From NCBI RefSeq assembly GCF_042726155.1, contig NZ_JBHXHV010000004.1, positions 248,001-312,000 on the forward strand: a DNA stretch of 64,000 nt, written 5' to 3'. The position numbers and the translations under genes are program-made. This stretch comes from Leucobacter sp042726155 (GTDB taxonomy: Bacteria; Actinomycetota; Actinomycetes; Actinomycetales; Microbacteriaceae). Positions 42,129 to 51,103 of this stretch are shown one piece after another (position 1 is the first letter of the stretch; each line of letters starts with the position of its first letter). The notes below the pieces were generated by a model. The model saw only the letters and a list, made by a program, of their open reading frames with translations. It searched no databases and was not told the DNA's origin.

Positions 42129-43322
42129 CTACCCGTCAGCGAGCTCCTGAGCCGCCTTTGAAAGCTTGCGCACGCGCGCGCGACGCCTGCGCCGCTCCGG
42201 AATCATCGACCGCATTTCTTCGAGTTTGCCGAAGCAGAGCAGCCGATCTTCAGCCTCGAGCACGATGTTCTTGCGCGGGTTCGAGATCACCTGCACGCCT
42301 CGGTGCAGCGTCAATACGGTGACGTCGCGATCCCACAGGCCCAGCTCGCCGAGCGTTTTGCCGACATATTCCGATCCGTGCATAGTGAGTTCGGCTACTC
42401 CGTAAGCGGTAGACACGCTGAGCCGCTGGCGCACGTCGATCTCGGGGAAGTTGACCTGGTTCGCGATGAAGTCGATGATCGCGCCGGCGATGTCGAGCCC
42501 GGTGGCGCTCTCGATGCCCTGCAGCCCCGGCGATGAGTTGACCTCCATCACGAGCGGCCCCTCGTCACCCTCGAGCATGTCGACGCCGGCCACGCGGAGC
42601 CCCATGATCTGGGCCGCGCGCACTGCGGTCTGCTCGTACACCGGATCGAGCTGCACGGCCTCGACCGTGCCGCCCCGGTGCACGTTCGAGCGGAACTCGT
42701 CGCCGGCCGCCGTGCGTCGCATCGCCGCTACGACCCGGTCGCCGATCACGAGGGCTCGCACGTCGCGCCCGCGGCTCTCCGAGACGAAGCGCTGAATGAG
42801 CACGTTCTGACGCGTCGAGTGCAGCGTCTCAATGATCGCCTCGGCGACCTTCACCTGCGGCGCCAGAATGACGCCGATGCCCTGAGTGCCCTCGAGCAGC
42901 TTGATAACGACAGGAGCGCCACCGACGCTCTCGATGGCTGGGCGCACATCGGCGCGGTTCCGCACGAATGCCGTTGCCGGCATCTCGATGTTGTGGCGCG
43001 ACAGAATCTGATTCGCGCGCAGCTTGTCGCGCGCGTTCGCGATGCCGTTCGACGTGTTCGGCGTGTACACGTCCATTTGCTCGAACTGGCGCACGACGGC
43101 GGTGCCGAAGTAACTGATCGAGCTGCCGATGCGGGGCAGGATCGCGTCATAGTCGCTGAGCTGCTTGCCGCGATAGAGCAAATCGGGTTCTTCGCCTGCC
43201 AGGTCGATCGCGAACCGCAGCGTGTTGAGCACGCGCACGGTGTGGCCGCGCTCGCGAGCGGCGGTCTGCAGTCGCTGCGTGGAATACGCCTGCGGGGCGC
43301 GCGAAAGAATCGCGAGTTTCAT
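42129..43322 (-). CDS. rimK: RimK-family ATP-grasp glutamate ligase fused to an RCK_C domain
   Basis: 397 residues. The N-terminal RimK domain (1-95) and ATP-grasp (about 96-290) are clear: 'VMEVNSSPGLQGIES' holds the metal-binding E/N pair and 'VVIKLLEGTQGIGV' the ATP loop. E. coli RimK is about 300 residues; here residues 303-375 add a TrkA_C/RCK_C fold ('YVGKTLGELGLWDRDVTVLT' ... 'LEAEDRLLCFGKLEEM') and a basic tail (RRRRRARVRK). RimK adds glutamates to the C-terminus of ribosomal protein S6; the extra domain is likely a ligand sensor. AGGAAATC precedes ATG 43322. It diverges from the RimB-like gene with only 25 bp between start codons. Confidence 0.88.
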   Translation of the reverse strand: MKLAILSRAPQAYSTQRLQTAARERGHTVRVLNTLRFAIDLAGEEPDLLYRGKQLSDYDAILPRIGSSISYFGTAVVRQFEQMDVYTPNTSNGIANARDKLRANQILSRHNIEMPATAFVRNRADVRPAIESVGGAPVVIKLLEGTQGIGVILAPQVKVAEAIIETLHSTRQNVLIQRFVSESRGRDVRALVIGDRVVAAMRRTAAGDEFRSNVHRGGTVEAVQLDPVYEQTAVRAAQIMGLRVAGVDMLEGDEGPLVMEVNSSPGLQGIESATGLDIAGAIIDFIANQVNFPEIDVRQRLSVSTAYGVAELTMHGSEYVGKTLGELGLWDRDVTVLTLHRGVQVISNPRKNIVLEAEDRLLCFGKLEEMRSMIPERRRRRARVRKLSKAAQELADG

Positions 43323-43347
43323 CGTGATTTCCTGCCAAGATAGATGC

Positions 43348-43827
43348 GTGAGCGTACCTGACCATTCAAGCACTCAGACGGGGTGGCGTGAATGGGTGAA
43401 GCTGAATGGCATCGGTGTGCCGTGGATCAAAGCGAAGATCGACACGGGAGCCCAGACGTCGGCGCTGCACGCCACAGAGATCACTGAGTTTGAGCGGTCG
43501 GGCGCGCCGTGGGTGCGCTTCCTCGTGCAGCCGTGGCAGGTCACCGACGATGATGCCGTCGAGGTCGAGCTCCCCGTACACGATCGCCGCACCGTGCGCA
43601 GCTCTTCCGGTCATGCGCAATTGCGTCCGGTCGTGCTCATGCGTGTGTCTCTTGCTGGCCGCACCATTGAGGCGGAGGTCACCCTGACCGATCGCGAAGA
43701 GATGGTGTTCCGCATGCTCATCGGCCGCGAGGCACTGCGACAGGGATTCGTTGTCGACTCGGCTGCCTCCTATCTCGGTGGCAAACCGTCACGTCGAACG
43801 CGCCGCCGCAATCGCGGCCGGGAATAG
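43348..43827 (+). CDS. RimB-like retropepsin (ATP-dependent zinc protease family)
   Basis: 159 residues. 'WIKAKIDTGAQTSALHATEI' contains the aspartic-protease DTGA motif (32-35) and 'MLIGREALRQGFVVDSAASY' is the family ending. In Pseudomonas RimB trims glutamate tails that RimK adds to S6, so the divergent pairing with rimK is functionally coherent. GTG 43348; the Shine-Dalgarno is weak and the promoter must overlap the rimK start region. Confidence 0.85.
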   Translation: MSVPDHSSTQTGWREWVKLNGIGVPWIKAKIDTGAQTSALHATEITEFERSGAPWVRFLVQPWQVTDDDAVEVELPVHDRRTVRSSSGHAQLRPVVLMRVSLAGRTIEAEVTLTDREEMVFRMLIGREALRQGFVVDSAASYLGGKPSRRTRRRNRGRE

Positions 43828-43849
43828 TCGCTGCGGGGCGCGCCAGCAG

Positions 43850-43861
43850 TACGCTGGTGCC
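43850..43861 (+). promoter_or_regulatory. -10 box for leaderless N-formylglutamate amidohydrolase mRNA
   Basis: TACGCT at 43850-43855 ends 6 nt before ATG 43862, 22 bp after the RimB-like stop. Confidence 0.45.
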
Positions 43862-44968
43862 ATGAGCGCGCACGATCTCGATTTGATTCCCGCCGGCACG
43901 GTATTTACGCCCGACGAGCTCATCCACTACGCCGACCCTGACATGCGTGACCTCGCGAAGGCTATCGCCGAGGCCGACGTGCTTGTGACCACACCGCACT
44001 CGGGAGCCGAGATTCCCGAGGAACTAGCCGAGTTCCTCTCTCCCGAACTTACTCGCCGCTTGCAGTACGACTTCACCGATGTCTCCACGGCGTCCGTCGT
44101 GCGGAGATGGGCCGAGATCGATCCCCGCATCGTCGCGGTGATCAACCCGCACCCGCGGCTCGTGCGCGATCCGAATCGCGCGAAGCCGCTCGACGTGCGC
44201 GCCGACCTGCAACAGGCCATCGAGCGCGTGCGCGCCGCCGGCACTTGGCAGCGGGTCGATCTCACCGGCGTCGACGCAATTCGGCCCGTGACGTTTTCCT
44301 TCTTTCCCATTCTCGAGGTGCCTGAGACGCCAGAGGGCATGCAGCGGCTCGTCGACACCTTCGCGGCGACCGCAGAGCAGGGGCTCGACGTGTACGAGGC
44401 GACTCGCGACGAGCTCACCGAACTCTTCCTCACGAAGGGACTCGCCCAGGGCGGCAGGTTCACTCGGCTCTCCTTCCACGACACTATGAACACGACGACC
44501 ACCCGCGACGGAGCCGTGAATGTCGAACGCGCTGAGCAGGATCGTCTGCCGGCGGTCGTCGCGCTCTCGAACCGCGGCGACGCACAGGGCGAGGCTCGCG
44601 GCGACGCGGACCCGGCCGACGCGCCCACGATGGATCCGGCGTCACTGCGGCGACTCGCCGAGGCCCATCGCGTCGAGTTCGAGGTCTCCGATCCTGACGC
44701 CGTCCGACTGAACCAGCCCTACCTCGGCAGCCAGGAGATCCGGGCGGCGGGTGCACGCTTCCGCTCGGTCGCGAGCGAGGCCGCCGCCGCAGGCCTCACG
44801 CTCGGCGCCGTCCAGGCCGAGTTTCTGCGGGAGTACCTGTTGGGGCCTGAGGCGGTCGCCGAGCTGCACGAACCCGGAACCGAGTGGGTCACCGAAGATC
44901 GTGAACGCGTCGACATTCTTGCGTACGCCTGCAAGCGCGCGTGGGATGCGTTCCGCGACGGGCATTAA
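43862..44968 (+). CDS. N-formylglutamate amidohydrolase family protein
   Basis: 368 residues. 'TPHSGAEIPEEL', 'INPHPRLVRDPNRAKPLD' and 'RLSFHDTMNTT' match the FGase (HutG2-like) fold with zinc ligands in the TPHSG and FHD motifs. The family hydrolyses N-formyl-L-glutamate or related N-acyl amino acids. No histidine-degradation genes are present, so hut function is doubtful. It follows the RimB-like gene on the same strand, giving a glutamate-themed run. Confidence 0.8.
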   Translation: MSAHDLDLIPAGTVFTPDELIHYADPDMRDLAKAIAEADVLVTTPHSGAEIPEELAEFLSPELTRRLQYDFTDVSTASVVRRWAEIDPRIVAVINPHPRLVRDPNRAKPLDVRADLQQAIERVRAAGTWQRVDLTGVDAIRPVTFSFFPILEVPETPEGMQRLVDTFAATAEQGLDVYEATRDELTELFLTKGLAQGGRFTRLSFHDTMNTTTTRDGAVNVERAEQDRLPAVVALSNRGDAQGEARGDADPADAPTMDPASLRRLAEAHRVEFEVSDPDAVRLNQPYLGSQEIRAAGARFRSVASEAAAAGLTLGAVQAEFLREYLLGPEAVAELHEPGTEWVTEDRERVDILAYACKRAWDAFRDGH

Positions 44969-44980
44969 CGCCCGAACCGG

Positions 44981-46324
44981 TTAACCGCCCCAGATCGCCC
45001 CGAAGGCAGCGCCCGCGGCGATCGTCGTTGCCGCCAGTACCAGCGTTGGCACGAAGAACGAGTGATCCACGAGCTTCGTACCGAGTTTCGTACTGCCGGT
45101 GGTGTCGAAGTTTGCGGCCGCGATTTGAGAGCCATTTGTCGGCAGCAGATATATGCCAGCGAAGGCACCCGCCCACATGCCGGTCAGCAGACCAAGCGGA
45201 ATGCCTGCAGCAAGCCCGATCGGCACGATCGTTCTCGTGGCCGTCGACTGGCTCGTGGTGAGCACACAGACCAGGAAGACGCCGAGCGCGAAGATCCACG
45301 GCACCGCGGTGACGAGCCCACCCACGCCCTCCGCAATGAGGGTGGTGTGCGCGCCGAGGAATGTGTCGGTGAGCCACGCAAGACCGAAGAGCGCGATCGC
45401 CGACACCATGCCTGCTTTGAATACGGTCATCGTCGGTATCTCGGAAACCTTGGGACGCGACACGAGCAGGATCAACGTGCCAGCGACAAACATCACGATC
45501 TCGATAATGGGCGTCATCGTCACCGGATCGCCATCCGCGGTGAGCGGCCTCAGCCCCTTGAAGAGACCAAAGAAGACAATGGCTGCGACTCCGAGCAGGA
45601 AGATGATGGCCGCGTTACGACCGGCAGATGTCACCGTGACCTGCGCCTTCACCGCGTGCGCGTCGGACTGCGGTGCCGCAATCTCGCCCGCCGCGATCTT
45701 CGCCTGGATCGCCTCGTCGTCGGCGATGTCCTTGCCGAGTCGGTTCACCACAATGCTCGACAGCACAATGCCAACGACTGCCGCGGGGATGGTGACCTTC
45801 AAAATGTCGATGAGCTCGAAGTTCCACGGCGCGGTGTCGGTCAGCGTCACCATCGCCGCCATCGCCGCCGAGACCGGACTGCAAGCGAGCGCGACGCCCG
45901 TCGCCACCACTGATAGCGACAGCGGGCGGGAGGGGCGAATGCCATTGCGATACGCGAGATCCTGAATCACCGGGAGCAGCGGATACAGAATGTTCGACGT
46001 ACCCGCGCCCACCGAGAACAGGAAGGCGACGAGCGGGGCGACGAGGGTGATCTGCTTCGGGCTCTTCGAGATGAGCTTCGCCGCGATCGACACCATCCAA
46101 TCAATGCCGCCCGCCGATTGCATCATCGACGACGCCAGCACCACAACGAGCACGATGAGCAGGGCGTCAACCGGCGGATTTCCGGGCGACAGCCGGAACA
46201 CAAAGACCAGGATCGCTACGCCTGTTCCGCCCCAGAGCCCCAGGCCGACGCCGCTTGAGCGGGTTCCCATAACGATGCAGCCGAGCACGACGAGCAATTG
46301 CGTGATGAATAGCACGGTGTCCAT
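44981..46324 (-). CDS. anaerobic C4-dicarboxylate transporter, Dcu family
   Basis: 447 residues, about ten to twelve helices. 'SVGAGTSNILYPLLPVIQDLA' and 'PVSAAMAAMVTLTDTAP' match DcuA/DcuB. Dcu carriers exchange fumarate, aspartate or succinate. The 'ATGVALACSPVSAA' segment corresponds to the conserved transport-core motif. GGGGG lies just before ATG 46324. Convergent with the amidohydrolase gene. Confidence 0.9.
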   Translation of the reverse strand: MDTVLFITQLLVVLGCIVMGTRSSGVGLGLWGGTGVAILVFVFRLSPGNPPVDALLIVLVVVLASSMMQSAGGIDWMVSIAAKLISKSPKQITLVAPLVAFLFSVGAGTSNILYPLLPVIQDLAYRNGIRPSRPLSLSVVATGVALACSPVSAAMAAMVTLTDTAPWNFELIDILKVTIPAAVVGIVLSSIVVNRLGKDIADDEAIQAKIAAGEIAAPQSDAHAVKAQVTVTSAGRNAAIIFLLGVAAIVFFGLFKGLRPLTADGDPVTMTPIIEIVMFVAGTLILLVSRPKVSEIPTMTVFKAGMVSAIALFGLAWLTDTFLGAHTTLIAEGVGGLVTAVPWIFALGVFLVCVLTTSQSTATRTIVPIGLAAGIPLGLLTGMWAGAFAGIYLLPTNGSQIAAANFDTTGSTKLGTKLVDHSFFVPTLVLAATTIAAGAAFGAIWGG

Positions 46325-46702
46325 GAGGCCCCCAGCACAGTGAATCCAACTATTGAGTACGTCTCTGACTGCTCAGCGTAACCATCGGCGGCCCGCCGCG
46401 ACAGGCTCATTTCACGGGGACACGCGCAATGCGCGCCCTTGAACATCACAATTCGGTGTCGAAAAGGAGAGTCAGTGCAAATTTTTCAAATAGGCCCCGA
46501 ATCGGGGATTTCATGCGAAAAACGGCTTCGCATGCTGGGTCTTTCCCTTGCGTCAAGCCAATTTCCAGGTTAGCGTGAGCGACGGTCCTGGATGTTCTGA
46601 CGGAGTACCCGTGTGGGGAAGTATGCATAGGTGCTCGCTGCCATTACGTCGCGATGTTCCAGCGACCGGTGCTCAATTGAACTCACACACCAAGGGGAAC
46701 AC
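46325..46702. other. AT-richer intergenic region with three hairpins
   Basis: 378 bp between divergent genes with no plausible ORF. CCCCGA-A-TCGGGG (46495-46507) and CATGCGA...TCGCATG (46512-46534) are perfect stems 4 bp apart, and AT-rich tracts surround them. The region likely holds the dcu and protease promoters and a structured leader for the protease mRNA. I do not recognise a known riboswitch. Confidence 0.5.
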
Positions 46703-49138
46703 GTGACGAAACGTCGTCCGCTCGCGCTCGGCGCAGCAGCGGCCCTCGGGCTCGGCAGTCTCTTCATCGCCGCACCGGCGATGGCGGAAGATGCCAGCCC
46801 GACGGAGCCGACCACTCAGCAAGACAATCAGGTATCGGATCTCACCGTTGCCAGCCCGACCGGAGACGCCGTTCAGGCCGCGGCCGCCCGCAATGAGGTG
46901 CCCGTAGCCGAGATCGAGTCCAAGCTGCAGGCCGGCGAGATCGTGATCGCTCAGAGCGGTCACATCGCGATCGTCGATCCCGCAGCCCCGAGCGCTCCCG
47001 AGCAGCTTCCCGCTGCACGTAAGGCAGGCGACGCCGTCGCTATTCCCGGCGACGCAGTCGGCGGTTCACGCCCCGGCGCTCCGGTAACGATTTACCTGGA
47101 CTTCGACGGCGAGGTCGTGGAGGGCACGTCGTGGAACGTTCCTTCCGAGGGTCTCCCCGGCCAGCCGAGCTACGACATGGCTCCCGCTGCCACCGTGGAT
47201 CAGAACGCTGTGTGGGCGGGCGTCGCAGAGGACTACGCACCCTTCAACGTGAACGTCACCACGACGAACCCCGGTGCAGACGCGCTCTACAAGACCTCGG
47301 CCGGCGATAACACGTACGGCTCGCACGTCGTCATCACCGACACCCTCCCCGACTTCGGCGAGGGCTCGGGCGGCATCGCGTTCCTCGGTGGGCTCGGCTC
47401 ACCGTCGCTGTCACCGGCATTCGTGTTCACCGAGGGTGTTGGCGGCGGAGACCCCGCGAACGCGACCGCACAGTCCGTGGTCGTTGCGGCGTCGCACGAG
47501 GTCGGACACAACCTCGGCCTGTCGCACGATGGCTTCGGAGATGAAGAGTACTACCAGCCCGAGGGTGGCCTGTGGGGCCCGATCATGGGCGCACCGTACT
47601 ACTCCCCGCTGACTCAGTGGTCGAACGGCGAATACGCAACAGCCAACAACCAGGAGAACGACCTCGCGGTCATGACCGATCGCGGCGCGAGCGAGTCGAT
47701 GTTTGTCGGTTGGACCTACGCGAACGGCGATCCGTACACCGAGGATCAGGCGTGCATCCCCGCGGGCGTCGACGCTCAGAACCCGAACCCGGGCGACGTG
47801 ATTTACGCACTCGGCGCGGGCGGCGGCTGCAACCCCGCTGGCGAGGCTCTCACCCCCGCGTTCGAGTACACCGACCGCGCTGACTTCGCCGCGGACGATC
47901 ACGGCGACGACGCGGCGAACGCGACCGCACGTGACGACTCACAGGACACCATCTCGGAGGAGGGCGTCATCGGCGGCACCAACGACGTTGATGTCTTCAA
48001 GTTCACGACGCTCGGCGGCGCCGTCTCGGCAACGGTTGACGTTGCGGAGATCGGACCGAACCTCGACTCGAAGCTCACGCTGACCGATGCCGAGGGCACG
48101 GTCGTGGCTGAGGATGCTCCCGCGACGACTCGCGTCAGTGAGTCCGTAGCCGCTGGCCTCGGCTCATCGGTCTCGGCAAACGTTGAAGCCGGCGTGTACT
48201 ACCTCACGGTCGACGGTGTGGGCCAGGGCGATCCCGCCTCTGCCACCGCTGCTGAGGCGAACGGCTACAGCGATTACGGCAGCCTCGGCAACTACACGCT
48301 GACCGGCCTGGCTCCGGCCTTCGACCCCGCTCCGATCGTCATCGAGACGCCCGCTGAGGGTGCCACGATCGCTGCCGGCGGTGCAGACGTCACCGTTAGC
48401 GGTACCGCTGAGCTCAACGCCGATGTCACCCTGACCGCCAATGGCACCGACGTCAACACGACGGCGAACGCCGCTGGTGCATGGACCGCGACCGTCAAGG
48501 CTGCAGTCGCAGGCAAGACGAAGATCGTTGCCGCCGAGAGCGTTATCGGTATCCCGGTCGAGGCAACCGATTCGGTCACCGTTGTAGCTCCTGTCGCTGC
48601 ACCGGTCATCACCACCCCCGCCGACGGCGATCTGACCTCGGTCAGCCCGACATTCGCAGGCACCGGCATCGCTGGCGCCGAGGTTGCACTGACGATCGTT
48701 GACGCGGGCGGCGTGGAAAGCGCTGCTACGGCAACCGTTGACGCAGACGGCAACTGGACGCTGCCGCTCGAACTGGCGCTCGCTCCCGGCGAGTACACGG
48801 TCACCGCGGTTGAGTCGCTCAACGGCGTCACCTCCGACGCTTCCGAGGCCGTCGCCTTCACCGTCGTGGCTGAGGCTTCGGCAGGCACCGGCGGCAACGC
48901 TGGCGCGGGTGGCACGACCGGCACCGAAGGCACCGGCACCACCGGCGCCGGTGCAGGCGCAGAGGGCACCACCGGTGCAGGCGGCGCAGCAGTTGAGGGC
49001 AACACGAACCTCGCGTCGACCGGTACCGAGTTCGATTTCGCTGCAACGCTCGGGTTCATCACCCTCGCGCTGCTGCTGTCGGGCGGAGTCATCGCGGCCG
49101 TCGCAATCCGCCAGCGCAAGCTGCGGATGATCGGCTAA
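46703..49138 (+). CDS. cell-wall-anchored metzincin metalloprotease (LAXTG)
   Basis: About 811 residues. Signal peptide 1-28 (cleavage after AMA), propeptide-like region with 'VPVAEIESKLQAGEIVIA', a metzincin catalytic domain with HEVGHNLGLSHD (265-276) and Met-turn PIMGAPY (293-299), a PPC-like beta domain (about 400-545), two bacterial Ig-like domains (about 550-730), a Gly/Thr linker, the sorting motif LASTG (770-774), a transmembrane helix and a basic tail (RQRKLR). LAXTG is the class E sortase motif of actinobacteria; the sortase is not in the window. GTG 46703 has AAGGGG. A terminator follows. Confidence 0.9.
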   Translation: MTKRRPLALGAAAALGLGSLFIAAPAMAEDASPTEPTTQQDNQVSDLTVASPTGDAVQAAAARNEVPVAEIESKLQAGEIVIAQSGHIAIVDPAAPSAPEQLPAARKAGDAVAIPGDAVGGSRPGAPVTIYLDFDGEVVEGTSWNVPSEGLPGQPSYDMAPAATVDQNAVWAGVAEDYAPFNVNVTTTNPGADALYKTSAGDNTYGSHVVITDTLPDFGEGSGGIAFLGGLGSPSLSPAFVFTEGVGGGDPANATAQSVVVAASHEVGHNLGLSHDGFGDEEYYQPEGGLWGPIMGAPYYSPLTQWSNGEYATANNQENDLAVMTDRGASESMFVGWTYANGDPYTEDQACIPAGVDAQNPNPGDVIYALGAGGGCNPAGEALTPAFEYTDRADFAADDHGDDAANATARDDSQDTISEEGVIGGTNDVDVFKFTTLGGAVSATVDVAEIGPNLDSKLTLTDAEGTVVAEDAPATTRVSESVAAGLGSSVSANVEAGVYYLTVDGVGQGDPASATAAEANGYSDYGSLGNYTLTGLAPAFDPAPIVIETPAEGATIAAGGADVTVSGTAELNADVTLTANGTDVNTTANAAGAWTATVKAAVAGKTKIVAAESVIGIPVEATDSVTVVAPVAAPVITTPADGDLTSVSPTFAGTGIAGAEVALTIVDAGGVESAATATVDADGNWTLPLELALAPGEYTVTAVESLNGVTSDASEAVAFTVVAEASAGTGGNAGAGGTTGTEGTGTTGAGAGAEGTTGAGGAAVEGNTNLASTGTEFDFAATLGFITLALLLSGGVIAAVAIRQRKLRMIG

Positions 49139-49169
49139 CCTCGATCCACTCCTCACCGGGAATGAATCG

Positions 49170-49207
49170 GATGGGGCAGGATTCGCACGAGCGGATCCTG
49201 CCCCATC
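49170..49207 (+). terminator. terminator of the protease gene
   Basis: A 13-bp perfect stem (49170-49182 with 49195-49207) followed by GTCGTTTTC. Confidence 0.85.
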
Positions 49208-49292
49208 GTCGTTTTCACACGTTGCATCCGTACCATGAGTCTCACCAGACCGAAGTGATGCATCTTCGCAAGATCGTAAAGGGGCGAACACT

Positions 49293-49736
49293 ATGGCCGA
49301 ACTCACTCACCCACTCCGCCGCGCACTGATGGCGACCCTCGCAGCGACCGGCATGGCCGCAATTGCCGTCACGACGGTGGCGTGCGCGCCAGTCTCTTCC
49401 GGCACGGACTCGAGCGACGACGCCTCCGCAAGCAGCGACGCAGCAGCCGACTCAGATTCCAGTTCTCCCTCGACCACCGAATCCAGCGATTCCGGTTCCT
49501 CGGGCGACGCTGCGGACGGGAAGAACTCTGATTCCGGCGCCAGCGTTGGCACGCTGCCGTCGAACAAGGTGCTGCCCAAGGCAATGAGTGGACAAGAAGC
49601 GATTGACGCGCTCGGTGACAAGATCGATGTGGTCGCGAAGCGCGTTGGCAAGACTCCGGAGGAGTTGAAGGAGCTGCTGCTCCGTGACAAGAGTGCTCGT
49701 GTCACTCCCGAAGGCAACATTCGCTACCACGACTAG
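49293..49736 (+). CDS. small Ser/Asp-rich lipoprotein with protease propeptide-like C-terminus
   Basis: 147 residues: a signal peptide with lipobox-like TVAC (C31), a Ser/Asp/Ala linker and a compact C-terminal block (about 85-147) 'AIDALGDKIDVVAKRVGKTP' then 'ELLLRDKSARVTPEGNIRYHD' (the last is 21 residues and is split here as ELLLRDKSARV / TPEGNIRYHD). That block resembles the N-terminal segment of the metzincin precursor encoded upstream ('VPVAEIESKL' ... 'SGHIAIVD'). It may be a free propeptide/inhibitor or a truncated relic. AAAGGGG precedes ATG 49293. Confidence 0.65.
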   Translation: MAELTHPLRRALMATLAATGMAAIAVTTVACAPVSSGTDSSDDASASSDAAADSDSSSPSTTESSDSGSSGDAADGKNSDSGASVGTLPSNKVLPKAMSGQEAIDALGDKIDVVAKRVGKTPEELKELLLRDKSARVTPEGNIRYHD

Positions 49737-49828
49737 ACGCTCACTCGGTCGCTCACGCTGGAGCGGGTAGATGACGGCCCGTTACCTCGCGGTTCGCGCC
49801 ATGAGCCGCCCCGCGAGACGATGGGGGC

Positions 49829-51103
49829 ATGAGCGACGCCGACTGTTCTCCTCAACCGACACCGGTTGATCCGTCGGGCATCCCGTTCACCGAGCTCGAC
49901 ACCGGCACACTCCAGGCCCAGCGGTCGAGCATCAAGTGGAATCGCTTTCCAGAAGATGTTCTCCCGCTATTCGTCGCGGAGATGGACTTCGCCGTCGCTC
50001 CCGAGATTCGCGAGGCGATTGTCGACCGCGTCGCGGCTTCAGACCTCGGTTACGTACTCGACGCGGGCGAACTTGCACCCGCCTTCGCGGACTTCGCGAA
50101 GGACCGCTGGGGGTGGCAGGTGCCGCCCGCGCACATCCATCTCGCGACCGACGTAGCCACCGCAGTTGTTGAGGCGCTGCGCGTCGGGCGTCCGCGCGGT
50201 GGTCGGCTCGTTATTCCGACACCGACGTATCCCGGCTTCTTCGAAATGCTCGAAGAAGTGCCGTTCGAGACCATCGAGGTTCCGCTCGTGGTGGATTATC
50301 GGGAAAACAGCACCGCAGACCACAGCACCGCCGAGCCCTTCGCTGCCCCAGTGCGACTTGATCTTGCCGCCATCGAGCGCGAGTTCGCCAGCGCAGACGG
50401 CGTCGACGCGTTCGTGCTCTGCAACCCGCACAACCCCCACGGCCTCGTGCACACGGCTGCCGATCTCGCCGAACTTGCGCGGCTCGCCGCGGCGTACGAC
50501 GTGTTCGTCGTGTCCGATGAGATCCACGCGCCGCTCACGTTTTCAGGCGCGACTTTCACGCCCTTCGCCCCGCTCGCTGCGGCGGCGGGTGCGGTCGCGG
50601 TTTCGACCCTCTCAGCGAGCAAGGGGTGGAACATCGCGGGTGCGAAGTGCGCTGTCCTCATCGCTGCCGACGCTCGCGCCAACGAGGTGCTGCGCCGTCT
50701 GCCACCGGAAACCCTCACGCGCGTCAGCATTCTCGGTCTCCACGCTAATGTCGCAGCGTTCGCACGCGCGCGTGGCTGGCTCGACCGCGCCACAGCGCAG
50801 ATCGAGGCGAACGCGGTGCTGCTTGCAGAGCTCGTCGCTGCGCATCTCCCCGGGGTTCGTCTCGCACGCTCCGATGCCGGCTACCTCGTTTGGCTTGATT
50901 TTCGGGCCGCGGGTCTCGGCAGCGACCCGTACAGCCGGATCCTGCACGATGCCCGCGTCGCCCTGAACGACGGTGCGTGCTTTGGCGCTGGCGGATCCGG
51001 CCATGCTCGTCTCAACCTCGCGTGCGCTCCAGAGACCGTTCGAGAAGCGGTGCGACGCATCGCTTCGATCCTGCCCCGCCCTGAAATGGAGGCCACCAGA
51101 TGA
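49829..51103 (+). CDS. MalY/PatB-type pyridoxal-phosphate C-S lyase (cystathionine beta-lyase-like)
   Basis: 424 residues, fold type I. The Schiff-base lysine is K265 in 'STLSASKGWNIAGAK', and 'VVSDEIHAPLTF' carries the PLP-phosphate/ring Asp. MalY/PatB proteins cleave cystathionine or cysteine conjugates to give homocysteine or thiols, ammonia and pyruvate. It overlaps the downstream sulfhydrylase by ATGA, so both act in sulfur amino-acid metabolism. Confidence 0.88.
   Translation: MSDADCSPQPTPVDPSGIPFTELDTGTLQAQRSSIKWNRFPEDVLPLFVAEMDFAVAPEIREAIVDRVAASDLGYVLDAGELAPAFADFAKDRWGWQVPPAHIHLATDVATAVVEALRVGRPRGGRLVIPTPTYPGFFEMLEEVPFETIEVPLVVDYRENSTADHSTAEPFAAPVRLDLAAIEREFASADGVDAFVLCNPHNPHGLVHTAADLAELARLAAAYDVFVVSDEIHAPLTFSGATFTPFAPLAAAAGAVAVSTLSASKGWNIAGAKCAVLIAADARANEVLRRLPPETLTRVSILGLHANVAAFARARGWLDRATAQIEANAVLLAELVAAHLPGVRLARSDAGYLVWLDFRAAGLGSDPYSRILHDARVALNDGACFGAGGSGHARLNLACAPETVREAVRRIASILPRPEMEATR

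Noticed and set aside
43862..44968. hut (histidine utilisation) operon assignment
   Set aside because: The N-formylglutamate amidohydrolase family match is good, but no hutH, hutU, hutI or hutF gene is present in the window.
46440..46540. c-di-AMP (ydaO) or c-di-GMP riboswitch before the wall protease
   Set aside because: Location would fit, but I could not match the conserved segments of either aptamer.
48164..49306. 380-codon minus-strand open frame opposite the protease
   Set aside because: Mirror of the repetitive Thr/Ala/Gly coding region; no RBS and no family resemblance.
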